A DNA stretch of 64,000 nt from Flavobacterium soyae (GCF_021245985.1 NZ_JAJQXA010000008.1:124001-188000); one strand, 5' to 3'; numbered from the stretch's first letter, positions 33,656 to 43,633 are shown. The notes: generated by a model not told the origin, from the sequence alone. Made by a program: numbers and translations.

Positions 33656-33797
33656 GCCACGAATTTCACGAATTTTCACGAATTAATATGTTTTTAATTG
33701 AGACAAACAAAAAGAATTTTTTTAAATCTTTTACCCCAATAGCTATTGGGAGTGGTAAAACAAAAAATAATTAGTGAAAATTCGTGAAATTTGCGGC
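33656..33797. repeat. GCCACGAATT-type inverted repeat with inner palindrome
   Basis: Left arm from 33656 (GCCACGAATTTCACGAATTT) and right arm to 33797 (AATTCGTGAAATTTGCGGC). In the centre is a perfect 16-bp palindrome CCCAATAGCTATTGGG (33735-33750). Lies between the ClC and RidA genes. Confidence 0.8.
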
Positions 33798-33808
33798 AAA
33801 AAAACTAT

Positions 33809-34192
33809 TTACTGTACAACAGCTGTAAATTCGATTTCAACTAAATATTCAGGAGCAACTAATTTACTGATTTCATAAAAACCGGTTGTAGGTTTTACAT
33901 CTTTAAAAAAAGCAGAATGCGCTCTCGCAACTTCTTCAAAGGTAGAAACATCAGTTGTGAAAATACGGGTTCTGATAACGTCTTTAATTCCAACGTTTAA
34001 GTCTTCTAAAACTTTTTCAACGCGTTCAATAATATTATAGGTCTGCGCATAAGCATCGTCGGCTTTTACTTTGTCGCCGTCAACAATTGCTACAGTTCCC
34101 GAAACTTCAACGATATTGCCAATTCTTACAGCGCGGCAGTATCCCATTTTGTCTTCCCACGGCGATCCTGTTAAGATATTTTCTCTTTTCAT
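33809..34192 (-). CDS. RidA/YjgF-family protein
   Basis: 127 residues, the family's usual length. RAVRIGNIVEVSGTVAI at the start of the fold, and DVIRTRIFTTDVSTFEEVARAHSAFF with the conserved Arg (about 87). RidA hydrolyses reactive enamine/imine intermediates made by PLP enzymes. The usual RidA C-terminal signature (PAR-x-x-V-x-V-x-x-LP) is altered to PTTGFYEISKLVAPEYLVEIE, so it may belong to a paralogous subgroup with another substrate. Single gene. Confidence 0.9.
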   Translation of the reverse strand: MKRENILTGSPWEDKMGYCRAVRIGNIVEVSGTVAIVDGDKVKADDAYAQTYNIIERVEKVLEDLNVGIKDVIRTRIFTTDVSTFEEVARAHSAFFKDVKPTTGFYEISKLVAPEYLVEIEFTAVVQ

Positions 34193-34356
34193 TTTATGAG
34201 GTTTTTTGAATTGTTTTGTTTCGTTTTAAAAACAAATTCAGGTTAATTAATGTGCTGCAATTTATGAAATATGCCCATCAAAAAGAATTATAATGAGTTG
34301 AAATCACATTAAAAATCTTTCTTTTTTGTGATATTTCAAAAGAGAGATTTTACGTT

Positions 34357-34662
34357 TTATTCCGTTTGGTTTTCTTCGTAGATTCGGAGTTTGTTCTGTG
34401 TATTTGTCAAATGCTGCTGTAACACCTCAATTTTATTCAGCAAATGATAAATGGCATCAATCCCTTCTAAATTAATATTAAGATCATAATGCATGCGAAT
34501 CATTTTTTCTATTAAAGGCAGTTGTTCCGGCTGAAGATATTCATCATTTTCTTCGGTAATAATTTCTACTAAACCATAATTGTTGAGTTCAGTTATAAAA
34601 GTATTTTCAATTTCGTGATAGATACAAAATTGTTTTATTTGGATTAAGTTCTTGTTACTCAT
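34357..34662 (-). CDS. cbpM: Chaperone modulator CbpM-like protein
   Basis: I start at ATG 34662 ([20 protein letters not shown]); the longer frame from 34689 would read back into the end of cbpA. 101 residues: a MerR-like helix-turn-helix domain ([29 protein letters not shown], about 6-34) and a C-terminal helix pair ([23 protein letters not shown]). E. coli CbpM binds the J domain of CbpA and inhibits it. Start and stop codons overlap by eight bases (ATGAGTAA) with the upstream cbpA, so the pair is translationally coupled. Confidence 0.88.
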   Translation of the reverse strand: MSNKNLIQIKQFCIYHEIENTFITELNNYGLVEIITEENDEYLQPEQLPLIEKMIRMHYDLNINLEGIDAIYHLLNKIEVLQQHLTNTQNKLRIYEENQTE

Positions 34663-35572
34663 GATTTCTAAGTTTAGATAATTCTGCAAATAATTCTTTT
34701 TCTTTTTCAGATAATTTGGTAGGAATTTTTAAATTATATGTTACATATAAATCTCCAAACTGATTGTCCTTTTTATAAATAGGAAACCCTTTTCCTTTTA
34801 ACTTGACTTTTGTTCCGGTTTGAGTTTCAGCAGGAACTTTAATTTTTACCTTTCCGTCAAAAGTTTTAATATTTATTTCTCCGCCTAAAACTGCAGTATA
34901 AAGGTCGAGATTAACATTAGAATATAAATTGTTTCCTTCTCTTTTAAAATCAGGATTATTTTCAATTATAAAAGTGATATACAAATCGCCGTTTGGCCCG
35001 CCATTTACGCCGGGTCCGCCATGTCCCGGAATTTTGATAACCTGGCCGTTTTCTACACCGGCCGGAATTGTAATTCGGATATTTTTACCATTTACGGTCA
35101 GGCTTTGTTTGTGCGTCGTGTAAGCAGAAGCCAGGTCTAATTGCAGTTCGGCATTAAAATCCTGTCCTCTATATTTGGACTGACCCCGGCTGCTTCGCCC
35201 TGAACCATACATAGAATTAAAGAAATCTGAGAAATCACTTCCTGAAAAGTCTCCTCCGCCAAAACCAGAAAAATCCTGATTACCTTGTTGTTGTCTGGAA
35301 TATTGCTGCTGGTTTGGATCGTAACCAGCTTTTTCAAACTCGTCGGCATGTTTCCAGTCCTTACCATATTTATCGTACTTTTTACGATTTTCAGGATTGC
35401 TTAAAACTTCGTTGGCCTCGTTGATTTCCTTGAATTTTTTCTCTGCTTCTTTATCATTTGGATTCAAATCCGGATGATATTTTCTGGCCAGTTTTCTATA
35501 TGCTTTTTTTATCTCGGCTTCTGTAGCAGATTTTGTAACATCTAAGGTTTTATAATAGTCGATATAATCCAT
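34655..35572 (-). CDS. cbpA: DnaJ-family chaperone CbpA-like
   Basis: 305 residues. J domain about 1-70 with [40 protein letters not shown] (HPD about 33-35) and [22 protein letters not shown] glycine/phenylalanine/glutamine/serine-rich linker (about 80-130) follows, then two beta-barrel substrate-binding domains: [32 protein letters not shown], and [22 protein letters not shown]. No zinc-finger Cys motif, as expected for CbpA rather than DnaJ. It stimulates DnaK and is joined with CbpM. Length and order are normal. Confidence 0.93.
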   Translation of the reverse strand: MDYIDYYKTLDVTKSATEAEIKKAYRKLARKYHPDLNPNDKEAEKKFKEINEANEVLSNPENRKKYDKYGKDWKHADEFEKAGYDPNQQQYSRQQQGNQDFSGFGGGDFSGSDFSDFFNSMYGSGRSSRGQSKYRGQDFNAELQLDLASAYTTHKQSLTVNGKNIRITIPAGVENGQVIKIPGHGGPGVNGGPNGDLYITFIIENNPDFKREGNNLYSNVNLDLYTAVLGGEINIKTFDGKVKIKVPAETQTGTKVKLKGKGFPIYKKDNQFGDLYVTYNLKIPTKLSEKEKELFAELSKLRNHE

Positions 35573-35887
35573 CTTTTTGAATTTTAGGATAAAATAAATT
35601 GAGATATTGAAGTTAAGAATAAGTTGTTAACTATCAAAGTGATGTATGGTTTTAAAATAAAAATTAACGCACGTTTTTGGAATTTGGAATTTATCCCGAA
35701 GCTTCGGGATTGGAATTTATTTTGATAACAAAGGGAATAATTGGCAGGTTTTTTGATTCCAAAAATTAGCCTAATATATTGTTATAATAGTCTTAAAGTT
35801 GTCGCACCAAACTTATTTATGCTATTTTTGTGATGCTAGACTTGAGTTCTGTAAAAATTATGAAGCCGATTCGATAACCATTTTTCA
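35573..35887. other. Intergenic region with a palindrome and a promoter
   Basis: Contains ATCCCGAAGCTTCGGGAT, a perfect 18-bp palindrome (35693-35710) flanked by GGAATTT repeats, and the promoter of the following gene (35799-35830). It lies between divergent genes. I see no CDS. Confidence 0.65.
35799..35830 (+). promoter_or_regulatory. Promoter of the 35888 gene
   Basis: TTG (35799-35801), 21 bp, TATTTTTG (35823-35830); this fits the Flavobacterium consensus. The transcript would start about 50 bases before the ATG. Confidence 0.72.
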
Positions 35888-36631
35888 ATGAAGCATATTT
35901 TATTATTCATACTGTTTTTTGCTGCTGTAACTGTTTCAGCGCAAACTGAATTTGGAACAAAATTCAAGCCTATTCCGGCACCTAAGTTTAGCACAAAGAA
36001 AAAAACACCAATTCCGCAGGTCAAAGATCCACAGGCAGAAACTGCAGATGTACCAAGTATTAAAACACCAAATGTTTTTGATAATACGAGCATAACTCCA
36101 AAATCACAATTTCAGATTGGAGAGGAGAAAAGTAAATTTACAATGTCTACAGAAAATGATTTTGCTAACCCAGGCGATCAATATGTGGCAAAGATGGAAA
36201 AAGATTTAAATAAAGCTTTAAAAGATGCTGGATTAAAAGAAGATGAACAACAATTGGTTTTAAAAGATCTTAATTTTGGAGAAATTAGAACTAGTTCTGC
36301 CTATTTCGTTATTAAATGCCGTGATTATGGAGCTATTGATGGCGATTTAATTAAGGCTGTTTTAAATGGAGATGTTGTTAAAGAAAGACTACTTTTAAAG
36401 TCAACTTTTCAGGAATTTAGAATATATTTTAAAGAAGGTTTCAATCCGTTTTTTATACAAGCTCTTAATAAAGGTGAGCTTGGTGGAAATACAGGAGAAT
36501 TTCAGATATATGATGCCGAAGGGAATTTTATATTATCGGACTATTGGAACAACTTTGAAGCAGGTGTTAAAGCAAATTTTTTAATTTATAAAGAACAAGG
36601 GTTACTTACTAAACCTCCAAAGAAGAAGTAA
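35888..36631 (+). CDS. Secreted protein of unknown function, 247 residues
   Basis: Signal peptide MKHILLFILFFAAVTVSAQ. The mature N-terminus is proline/lysine/threonine-rich and disordered (FKPIPAPKFSTKKKTPIPQV; about 25-85). Then comes a folded part with YVAKMEKDLNKALKDAGLKEDEQQLVLKDLNFGEIRTSS, RDYGAIDGDLIKAVLNGDVV and EGFNPFFIQALNKGELGGN. The first half of this part has a helical, calcium-loop-like feel, the second is mainly beta. Function unknown. Promoter at 35799; it converges with the 36717-37244 lipoprotein. Confidence 0.85.
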   Translation: MKHILLFILFFAAVTVSAQTEFGTKFKPIPAPKFSTKKKTPIPQVKDPQAETADVPSIKTPNVFDNTSITPKSQFQIGEEKSKFTMSTENDFANPGDQYVAKMEKDLNKALKDAGLKEDEQQLVLKDLNFGEIRTSSAYFVIKCRDYGAIDGDLIKAVLNGDVVKERLLLKSTFQEFRIYFKEGFNPFFIQALNKGELGGNTGEFQIYDAEGNFILSDYWNNFEAGVKANFLIYKEQGLLTKPPKKK

Positions 36632-36716
36632 TTCTTAATTTGAAAAATAATATAGTTGCTAAAGTTCTTTTTTTAAAACTCAGAACCTTAGCAACTCAGC
36701 ATCTTAGACCCTCAGA

Positions 36717-37244
36717 CTAAAACGGATCTGCAGTAACCTTAAATGTCATATCTGCTTTAATCGTTACATCTTTCGTAAGCGTTTCTTTAATTGTAACCTG
36801 TGTTCTAATCTTATAACTGTCTGCTTTAATATATTGATCCAGTTTTTTATCGGTACAAATTAAATCAATCGTATTGCTTGACGAATTGATATTGTCCTGA
36901 TACGCCAATTCTATTTCATCAGAATCTGTTGTTGAAATATATAAATGTATTGATTTTAAAAACGTAAAAGTTTTATCTGAAGGATCTGAAATAGAAAGCT
37001 TAAGCGATCTGATTTTTACATCTTTTACCAAACTTGCTTTAGTTTTATTGTTTTCAAATTCGGCTGAAGAATTGGTTGTTACATCCGGTGTGACTATTTC
37101 TGTTGGCAGATTAATTGGAGATGTACTTTCAATTTTAATCGAAGTTTCGTTTGAAATATTGAAAGTCAATAAATCATCTACAGCATTACAAGAAGTAAAA
37201 AATAGAGATAATAAAAGAGTAAGGGCAATTAATTTTGATTTCAT
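36717..37244 (-). CDS. Lipoprotein of unknown function
   Basis: 175 residues. Signal MKSKLIALTLLLSLFFTSC with lipobox Cys19. The mature part is all-beta looking: TFNISNETSIKIESTSPINLP, SLVKDVKIRSLKLSISDPSDK, IHLYISTTDSDEIELAYQD and TIKETLTKDVTIKADMTFKV. This pattern (conserved SLKLSISDP, IEL, DVTIKADMTF) occurs in a group of Bacteroidota lipoproteins of unknown role. Divergent from guaA; the shared upstream region holds a long A/T inverted repeat. Confidence 0.85.
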   Translation of the reverse strand: MKSKLIALTLLLSLFFTSCNAVDDLLTFNISNETSIKIESTSPINLPTEIVTPDVTTNSSAEFENNKTKASLVKDVKIRSLKLSISDPSDKTFTFLKSIHLYISTTDSDEIELAYQDNINSSSNTIDLICTDKKLDQYIKADSYKIRTQVTIKETLTKDVTIKADMTFKVTADPF

Positions 37245-37352
37245 AAATGTTTTTTAGTTTCAAAGGTTCAGGGGAACAAAGGCGCAAAGTAAAAAAAAAA
37301 TCTTCAATTTTAAAACCTCAGAACCTTTGTACTTTTTCAACTCTGAGCCTAA

Positions 37353-37396
37353 AATCAGAACTGTGAAAAAAAAAATTTTTTTTCACAGTTCTGATT
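37353..37396. repeat. 44-bp near-perfect inverted repeat upstream of guaA
   Basis: TCAGAACTGTG followed by ten A, then eight to nine T and CACAGTTCTGA: arms match except for the run length at the centre. Able to form a tall hairpin or cruciform. It lies about 23 bp upstream of the guaA -7 motif, between two divergent genes. Confidence 0.85.
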
Positions 37397-37418
37397 TTTC
37401 AATTTCGAATATAAAAAG

Positions 37419-37426
37419 TATTTTTG
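37419..37426 (+). promoter_or_regulatory. -7 motif overlapping the guaA start region
   Basis: TATTTTTG matches TAnnTTTG, but ends only 3 bp before the ATG at 37430. With the usual distance, transcription would start at or a few bases after the start codon. Either guaA mRNA is leaderless, or the true promoter is further upstream and this match is chance. Confidence 0.4.
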
Positions 37427-37429
37427 CGC

Positions 37430-38959
37430 ATGCAACACAACGTACTTATTTTAGATTTCGGATCGCAATATACACAGCTTATTGCGCGTAGAGTTCGCGA
37501 ATTAAATATATTCTGCGAAATTTTCCCTTACAATCACTTTCCTAGTGATTTATCAGCTTACAAAGCAGTAATTTTAGGCGGAAGCCCGTTTTCTGTTCGC
37601 GCAGAAGATGCCCCGCATCCAGATTTATCTCAAATTAGAGGTAAACTTCCAATGCTTGCCGTTTGTTACGGAGCGCAATATTTAGCTCATTTTAGCGGAG
37701 GTGAAGTTGCCGCTTCTAACACTAGAGAATATGGCAGGGCAAATTTATCTTACATAAAAGATAGTGAAGTTTTCTTTGATGGAGTTTCAGAAAACAGTCA
37801 GGTTTGGATGAGCCATAGTGATAGTATCAAAGCACTTCCAACTAATGCTGTAAAATTAGCAAGCACACATGATGTAGAATTTGCCGCTTATAAAATTGAA
37901 GGCGAAACAACCTACGGAATTCAATATCATCCAGAAGTTTTCCATTCTACAGACGGATCAAAAATGCTGGAGAACTTTTTAGTAAAAATTGCCGAAGTTC
38001 CTCAAAACTTTACACCAAACGCTTTCGTAGAAGAAATGGTGGGAGAATTAAAAGAGAAATTAGGAAACGATAAAGTAGTTTTAGGATTATCAGGCGGAGT
38101 AGACTCTACTGTTGCAGCGGTTTTATTAAACCAGGCAATTGGTAAAAACCTTTATTGTATTTTCGTAAATAACGGACTTTTGCGTAAAAACGAATTCCAA
38201 AATGTATTGAATCAATACAAAGGAATGGGATTAAACGTAAAAGGAGTAGATGCCGGAGATCGTTTTCTTTCTGAACTTGCAGGAATCAGTGATCCTGAAA
38301 CCAAACGTAAAACTATTGGACGTGTATTTATCGAAGTTTTTGATGATGAATCACATTTAATCGAAGACGTAAAATGGTTAGCGCAGGGAACTATTTACCC
38401 AGACGTAATCGAATCTGTTTCGGTAAAAGGACCATCTGCAACAATTAAATCGCACCACAATGTAGGTGGATTGCCAGATTATATGAAATTAAAAATTGTA
38501 GAACCGCTTAGAATGCTTTTTAAAGATGAAGTGCGGCGAGTTGGAGCTACATTAGGAATAGATCCAGAATTATTAGGAAGACACCCTTTCCCTGGACCAG
38601 GATTATCAATTAGAATTTTAGGAGATATTACTCCGGAGAAAGTACAAATTTTACAAGATGTTGATTCTGTTTTTATCGAAGGATTAAAATCTTGGGGATT
38701 ATACGACAAAGTTTGGCAGGCTGGAGCAATTTTGCTTCCGGTAAACAGTGTTGGAGTTATGGGCGATGAGCGTACTTACGAAAAAGTGGTAGCGCTTAGA
38801 GCGGTAGAATCAACAGACGGTATGACTGCTGACTGGGTTCATTTACCTTACGATTTCTTGATGAAAGTGTCAAACGACATCATCAACAAGGTAAAAGGCG
38901 TGAATCGTGTAGTTTACGATATAAGTTCAAAACCACCTGCAACAATTGAGTGGGAATAG
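37430..38959 (+). CDS. guaA: GMP synthase (glutamine-hydrolysing)
   Basis: I start at ATG 37430 ([22 protein letters not shown]); a TTG two codons earlier is less likely. 509 residues. Class I glutamine amidotransferase domain about 1-190: [19 protein letters not shown] with the Cys nucleophile (about 78) and [11 protein letters not shown] with the His-Glu pair. ATP pyrophosphatase domain: [23 protein letters not shown] (PP-loop, about 220-227). Dimerisation domain ends KPPATIEWE, as is normal for GuaA. It converts XMP, ATP and glutamine to GMP in the cytoplasm. Confidence 0.97.
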   Translation: MQHNVLILDFGSQYTQLIARRVRELNIFCEIFPYNHFPSDLSAYKAVILGGSPFSVRAEDAPHPDLSQIRGKLPMLAVCYGAQYLAHFSGGEVAASNTREYGRANLSYIKDSEVFFDGVSENSQVWMSHSDSIKALPTNAVKLASTHDVEFAAYKIEGETTYGIQYHPEVFHSTDGSKMLENFLVKIAEVPQNFTPNAFVEEMVGELKEKLGNDKVVLGLSGGVDSTVAAVLLNQAIGKNLYCIFVNNGLLRKNEFQNVLNQYKGMGLNVKGVDAGDRFLSELAGISDPETKRKTIGRVFIEVFDDESHLIEDVKWLAQGTIYPDVIESVSVKGPSATIKSHHNVGGLPDYMKLKIVEPLRMLFKDEVRRVGATLGIDPELLGRHPFPGPGLSIRILGDITPEKVQILQDVDSVFIEGLKSWGLYDKVWQAGAILLPVNSVGVMGDERTYEKVVALRAVESTDGMTADWVHLPYDFLMKVSNDIINKVKGVNRVVYDISSKPPATIEWE

Positions 38960-39021
38960 TATTGTTTTTAAAATTAAGGTCTTACATTTGTAAGGCCTTA
39001 ATTTTTTATAACCTACTATTT

Positions 39022-40926
39022 ATGAGAGAACTTTTAACGATTTCTCTTGCGTTTATTTTGTCTTTTAACAAAATAGCTGCGCAAGATTCAATTATTGAGC
39101 ACAAGATTCAAAAAGGGGAAACTGCTTATTTTATTGCCCAAAAGTATAAGGTTTCTGTAGACGAGATTTACAAACTCAACCCCGAATCACAAAACGGAAT
39201 CAAAGACAACCAAATTATCAAGATTCCCGTTCATTCTCCACAAAAAACAAATCAAGAACAGCAAATTACTCATGTTGTTGGCGAAAAAGAAACGCTGTAC
39301 GGTTTATCTAAAAAATATAATGTTTCTGTAGAAGCTATTCAAAATGCAAATCCAATTCTTGCAAGCGGACTTCAGGTTGGGCAGGAATTAATTATTCCGC
39401 AAAGCGCTTCAAATCTTCCAAAAACAGAAATTGCAGCTGCTTCAAAAAGAACACATCTTGTTGTGGCAAAAGAATCTTTATTCAGCATTGCGAGACAATA
39501 CAATGTTTCGGTTCAGGATTTAGAAAATCTAAATAAAGAATTATTGCAAAACGGACTGCAGATTGGTCAGACAATTGCCATTCCAAACAAAAGAAAAACT
39601 TTAGACGGAAAAGTTCGCGTGATTAATCAGGAAACTGTTTTTCATGTGGTTGAACCTAAAGAAACCAAATTTTCGATTTCTAAAAAATACGGCATTACAA
39701 TCGATCAGCTGGAATCTCAAAATCCGGAAATTATTAACGGATTAATTGTTGGTAATAAATTAGCCATTAATACAAAAGAAATAAAACCGGCAAATGAAAG
39801 TGAAGAATTAATGCTGGCTCTTGCCGAAAAACAAGTTGTGGTCGAAAAAACAAAAGCCAAAACTGTTGAAATTGATGATTTAAAAGACAGGCTGGTTATT
39901 CAAAAAGAAATGAATGAGAAGATTATTAAAATTAACGATCTAAAAGTTAATTTGAATGATATGAATGGTTCCAAAGAAAATTCGGTTGAAAAACTGCGTC
40001 TGGTTTTAGAAGCCAATAAAAATGTTCAGGATATTTTAATGGCAAAATTAGATTCGTTAGTAAACACGATGAATAATGATTTGCTCGAATTAAAACGAAT
40101 GGATGTTTTAAATGTTGATGAATCAAAACGTTTAGAAAAACAATCATATGAAAGCATCGGAAAAACAAGTGAATTATCGTCTCAGTTAAAAAAAGAACTG
40201 GCTGAAAACCGAAAAGCGTATGCCGGTTTAATGAATAAAGTAGAGAAAATCGCTGTTGAAGAAAATCAGGAATACAAGAAGAAAATCCGCGAAAACGAAA
40301 AAAATAAAAATGTTACTTCGATTCAGCAAAGACTTTCTTTAGACGAAATTAAACGTTATAAAATCGAACAGGAGCAGGGCGATGCCAAAAACCAGCAGTT
40401 AATTTCTAAAATTGATTCGCTGGATACTCAAAAACAAATCGAAGTAAAACGTCACATCAGCAAAGCTTCTTATTATAGTATGGAAGCCAGAAAATTTGAT
40501 GATAAACTAGCTTTGGTTAAATTGAAAAAATATCAGGATGAAGCGATTAAAAAATCAGCTCCTGCAGAAACTTCAAAAGCAGTCTCGCTGGAAGAAATGA
40601 AACGCGAACTAAAAGAAAATCCGTTTAAAAATGAAAAAAATATAAAGATTGAAGTTTATGATAATCTTAAAGAAGTTTCAAATGGCTATTACTTAGTTTT
40701 AGGTATATTTACAGACGCATCGCAGCGAGATAAGTTAATTATGCAACTTATTGATTCAGGTGATTTTAACGCGAGTTTTTTCTTTAATATAAACAGTCTT
40801 TCTTATTATGTTTATTCAGATAAGTTCCAAAATATGGAAGAACTTCTGTATCAATGCAAGAAAAAAGAAGAAGATGAGTTATATAAGAACGTTATTATTG
40901 CAAAGTTAGAAGTCGATCTTCGATAA
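39022..40926 (+). CDS. LysM-repeat secreted protein with coiled coil
   Basis: I start at ATG 39022, with a signal peptide MRELLTISLAFILSFNKIAA. The frame is open further upstream, but that part overlaps the guaA end. 634 residues. Four LysM motifs: about 28-70 (HKIQKGETAYFIAQKYKVSV), 85-128 (HVVGEKETLYGLSKKYNVSV), 145-188 (LVVAKESLFSIARQYNVSV) and 208-250 (HVVEPKETKFSISKKYGITI). A long charged, mostly coiled-coil segment (about 270-530) follows, then a C-terminal domain similar to SPOR-like folds (NGYYLVLGIFTDASQRDKLI...). LysM binds peptidoglycan, so it probably sits at the cell wall. Directly upstream of a second LysM protein; the roles may be linked. Confidence 0.88.
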   Translation: MRELLTISLAFILSFNKIAAQDSIIEHKIQKGETAYFIAQKYKVSVDEIYKLNPESQNGIKDNQIIKIPVHSPQKTNQEQQITHVVGEKETLYGLSKKYNVSVEAIQNANPILASGLQVGQELIIPQSASNLPKTEIAAASKRTHLVVAKESLFSIARQYNVSVQDLENLNKELLQNGLQIGQTIAIPNKRKTLDGKVRVINQETVFHVVEPKETKFSISKKYGITIDQLESQNPEIINGLIVGNKLAINTKEIKPANESEELMLALAEKQVVVEKTKAKTVEIDDLKDRLVIQKEMNEKIIKINDLKVNLNDMNGSKENSVEKLRLVLEANKNVQDILMAKLDSLVNTMNNDLLELKRMDVLNVDESKRLEKQSYESIGKTSELSSQLKKELAENRKAYAGLMNKVEKIAVEENQEYKKKIRENEKNKNVTSIQQRLSLDEIKRYKIEQEQGDAKNQQLISKIDSLDTQKQIEVKRHISKASYYSMEARKFDDKLALVKLKKYQDEAIKKSAPAETSKAVSLEEMKRELKENPFKNEKNIKIEVYDNLKEVSNGYYLVLGIFTDASQRDKLIMQLIDSGDFNASFFFNINSLSYYVYSDKFQNMEELLYQCKKKEEDELYKNVIIAKLEVDLR

Positions 40927-41019
40927 TTTTTTGAAGAATTGATTGTGGCGTGAATCTTGTATGAGAGAAATTAGTATCTTGTTTTTGAATTAAAAATTAA
41001 AATTGTTTTAAGCCTTATT

Positions 41020-43137
41020 ATGAAATATTATTCAACATTATTTTTACTTGTTTTTTTTGTAACCTGTTCGGCTTTTTCGCAAGGAAAAGTGGTAAAATAT
41101 ACAGTTTCAAGTGGAGAAACGGTTAACCAAATTGCCCAAAAATTTAAGGTTACACCTTTTGATATTTATGAATTAAATCCGGATGCACGCAATGGCGTGA
41201 AACCGAATACGGTTTTGTTGATTCCAACCGGAAAAAGTACAGACAAAAAAGAAACTGCTGCGGTAAAATCGAGTGGTAACTCAAAAACGGTTACACACGA
41301 AGTACAGCCGAAAGAAACATTGTTTGGTCTTGAAAAAAAATATAGTGTTACTGATGAAGCTTTAAAAGCGGCAAACCCTTTTTTGATTACTGATGGTTTA
41401 CAGCCGGGGCAGACGTTAACGATTCCTGCAAAAGGTGCTGCGCCAAAAAATGCTGCGGTTTCAGACAAAAAACAGAAAGGAAAAGGAACCGAAAAATATG
41501 TTTATCATGATGTTCAGGCAAAGGAAACTAAATTTGGAATCGCAAAACAATATGGAATTTCGATTGAAGAATTAGAAAAGAAAAACCCTGAAATTGTAAC
41601 AAGTTTACCAGTTGGGTATCGATTGACAATTAAAGGAACTGCTCCAAAAACGGAAACTGCTGCACCTGTGGCTGCAACTGCAAAACCTGAGGAAACTAAA
41701 AAAACTGCAGAATCTAAAAAAGCAGTTTCGTATATGGACTATCAGGTAAAACCAAAAGAAACATTTTATAGTTTAGGAAGAGTTTTTCACTTAACCCAGG
41801 AAGAATTAACAGCCTTAAATCCATCGCTTTCAGAAGGTGTAAAAGAAGGTATGGTTTTAAAAGTTCCTGCAGGATATATAGCGCCGGTCCCTATTGTTGT
41901 ACAATCGCAGCCAGATGAAAAAGCTATAGAAACTTCTGTAGAAAAACCAACTGAAAAAGCGATTGAAAAACCAATTGAAAGCAGAGGCGGAGGAATTAAA
42001 ATTGTAGATAAAGTAAAATCAGAAACTGTTTCTGCAGATCCTGAAATAGTAGAATTAACTAAAAAAAGAGGTCAAAGCGAACGCAAAAAAGTGATTTTGT
42101 TATTGCCATTTAATCTGGCAAAATTACAAAGCGATACAACCGGAACAGCTGCGCGTTTAAAAACAGATAAGTTTTTAAACATGACCCTTGATTTTTATTC
42201 GGGAGCAATGATGGCAATAGATTCGGCTAAAACATTGAAATTACCTATTGATGTTTCAATTTATGATTCGCAGGAAACAAAAACTACATCGAATATATCG
42301 AGTTTAATTGCACAAAATAAACTGCAGGAAGCAGATGCTGTTGTGGGACCATTTTACCAAAATAATGCAGAGTCTACTGCAAATTCACTTCGTTTGTATA
42401 ATGTTCCTGTTATTTCGCCATTATCAAAAGATACTGCAAATCCTATCGATAATTTGTACCAGACAATACCATCAAACGATGTGGTTCGAAATGCAATTTT
42501 CGATTATATGAGAGCTAAAAACGGAAACATTGTGGCTGTTGTAGACAAGAAAAAAGAGTCGGTTATCAATTATATCAAACAAAATCAAAAAGGAGTTGTT
42601 TTTGCGGCTTTAACAGAAACTGGAGGTTTAGATGTTGCTAATTTAAAGAGCTTATTACTGCCAAACCGAATGAATTATGTTGTAATGGAAACGGGAAATA
42701 CGGCGATGATCAAAACGACAATAAAAGCATTGACCGATGCCCAAAAATCATGTCAGGTGCAATTGGTTATTTTAGAGCCAAACAGCACGCTTGATACAGA
42801 CGAAATTAATTTTGATAATTTGGTAAAATTAAAATTAATGTACCCGTCTGTAACTCGTGACAGTGAAGATCAATCAGTTTCTATCTTTAAAAAAGAATAT
42901 AAATTGAAAAATAAAATCTATCCAAATAGTTATGCAACCAGAGGTTTTGATGTAACTTTTGATACCATGATGCGTTTGGTTCAGGGAAAAACGTATCAGG
43001 AAACAGCAGATTTAATGACAACACAACAGGTTGACAATAAATTTCAATTTTATAAAAAAGAAGATGGCGGACACGCAAATAAAGGTGTCTACATATTATA
43101 TTACGATTCAGACTTAACTTTAAAAGAAGCAAATTAA
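41020..43137 (+). CDS. LysM plus periplasmic binding (PBP1-type) protein
   Basis: 705 residues. Signal peptide MKYYSTLFLLVFFVTCSAFS. Four LysM-like segments: about 25-68 (KYTVSSGETVNQIAQKFKVTP), 90-133 (HEVQPKETLFGLEKKYSVTD), 160-203 (HDVQAKETKFGIAKQYGISI) and 240-282 (YQVKPKETFYSLGRVFHLTQ). A Pro/Ala/Lys-rich linker follows, then a periplasmic binding protein-like domain (about 350-690: KKVILLLPFNLAKLQSD, PVISPLSKDTANPI, GNIVAVVDKKKESVINYIKQ). The same domain union is known in Bacteroidota. It may sense or hold a ligand at the peptidoglycan. Overlaps the OsmC start by one base (TAATG). Confidence 0.9.
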   Translation: MKYYSTLFLLVFFVTCSAFSQGKVVKYTVSSGETVNQIAQKFKVTPFDIYELNPDARNGVKPNTVLLIPTGKSTDKKETAAVKSSGNSKTVTHEVQPKETLFGLEKKYSVTDEALKAANPFLITDGLQPGQTLTIPAKGAAPKNAAVSDKKQKGKGTEKYVYHDVQAKETKFGIAKQYGISIEELEKKNPEIVTSLPVGYRLTIKGTAPKTETAAPVAATAKPEETKKTAESKKAVSYMDYQVKPKETFYSLGRVFHLTQEELTALNPSLSEGVKEGMVLKVPAGYIAPVPIVVQSQPDEKAIETSVEKPTEKAIEKPIESRGGGIKIVDKVKSETVSADPEIVELTKKRGQSERKKVILLLPFNLAKLQSDTTGTAARLKTDKFLNMTLDFYSGAMMAIDSAKTLKLPIDVSIYDSQETKTTSNISSLIAQNKLQEADAVVGPFYQNNAESTANSLRLYNVPVISPLSKDTANPIDNLYQTIPSNDVVRNAIFDYMRAKNGNIVAVVDKKKESVINYIKQNQKGVVFAALTETGGLDVANLKSLLLPNRMNYVVMETGNTAMIKTTIKALTDAQKSCQVQLVILEPNSTLDTDEINFDNLVKLKLMYPSVTRDSEDQSVSIFKKEYKLKNKIYPNSYATRGFDVTFDTMMRLVQGKTYQETADLMTTQQVDNKFQFYKKEDGGHANKGVYILYYDSDLTLKEAN

Positions 43138-43538
43138 TGACATCAAAAGTAACCTACTTAGGCGATTTAAGGACAAAATCAATTCATATACAATCCGGAA
43201 GTGAAATCATTTCTGATGCACCTCTTGATAATAACGGTAAAGGCGAGGCTTTTTCTCCAACAGATACAGTTGCAAATGCTTTAGCAAGCTGTATGTTTAC
43301 AATTATGGGAATTAAAGCCCGTGATTTAAACGTAGATTTAACTGGCTCAACTGCCGAAGTAACTAAAATTATGAATGCTGAACCAAGAAGAATTGGTGCA
43401 ATCGAAGTTGTTTTTGAACTAAAAAGCAATGCTGATGAAAAGAGTAAAACTATCTTAGAACGTGCTGCAATGACTTGTCCGGTGTTTTTAAGCCTAAGTT
43501 CCGAAATTGAAAAAAATGTAACCTTTAATTGGGAATAA
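43137..43538 (+). CDS. OsmC-family protein
   Basis: 133 residues. Starts in the TAATG overlap of the PBP1/LysM gene. Contains NALASCMFTIMGIKARDLNVD with the first Cys (about 53) of the OsmC peroxidatic pair and the second in AAMTCPVFLSLSSEIEKNV (Cys about 117). OsmC/Ohr proteins reduce organic hydroperoxides in the cytoplasm. The neighbour is an exported protein, so the coupling may simply reflect the operon. A clean terminator follows. Confidence 0.92.
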   Translation: MTSKVTYLGDLRTKSIHIQSGSEIISDAPLDNNGKGEAFSPTDTVANALASCMFTIMGIKARDLNVDLTGSTAEVTKIMNAEPRRIGAIEVVFELKSNADEKSKTILERAAMTCPVFLSLSSEIEKNVTFNWE

Positions 43539-43560
43539 TTTTTTTTGCAATATATTTTAG

Positions 43561-43586
43561 AAGCCGTCAATATTGACGGTTTTTTT
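43561..43586 (+). terminator. Rho-independent terminator after the LysM/OsmC unit
   Basis: Palindrome CCGTCAATATTGACGG (43564-43579) followed by seven T. Confidence 0.88.
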
Positions 43587-43633
43587 ATGTAATTCTCATA
43601 ATTGAAAAAATTAACAAAATATTCATATCAAAT

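Noticed and set aside
43184..43570. 128-codon minus-strand ORF over the OsmC gene
   Set aside because: It mirrors the conserved OsmC frame and passes through its terminator.
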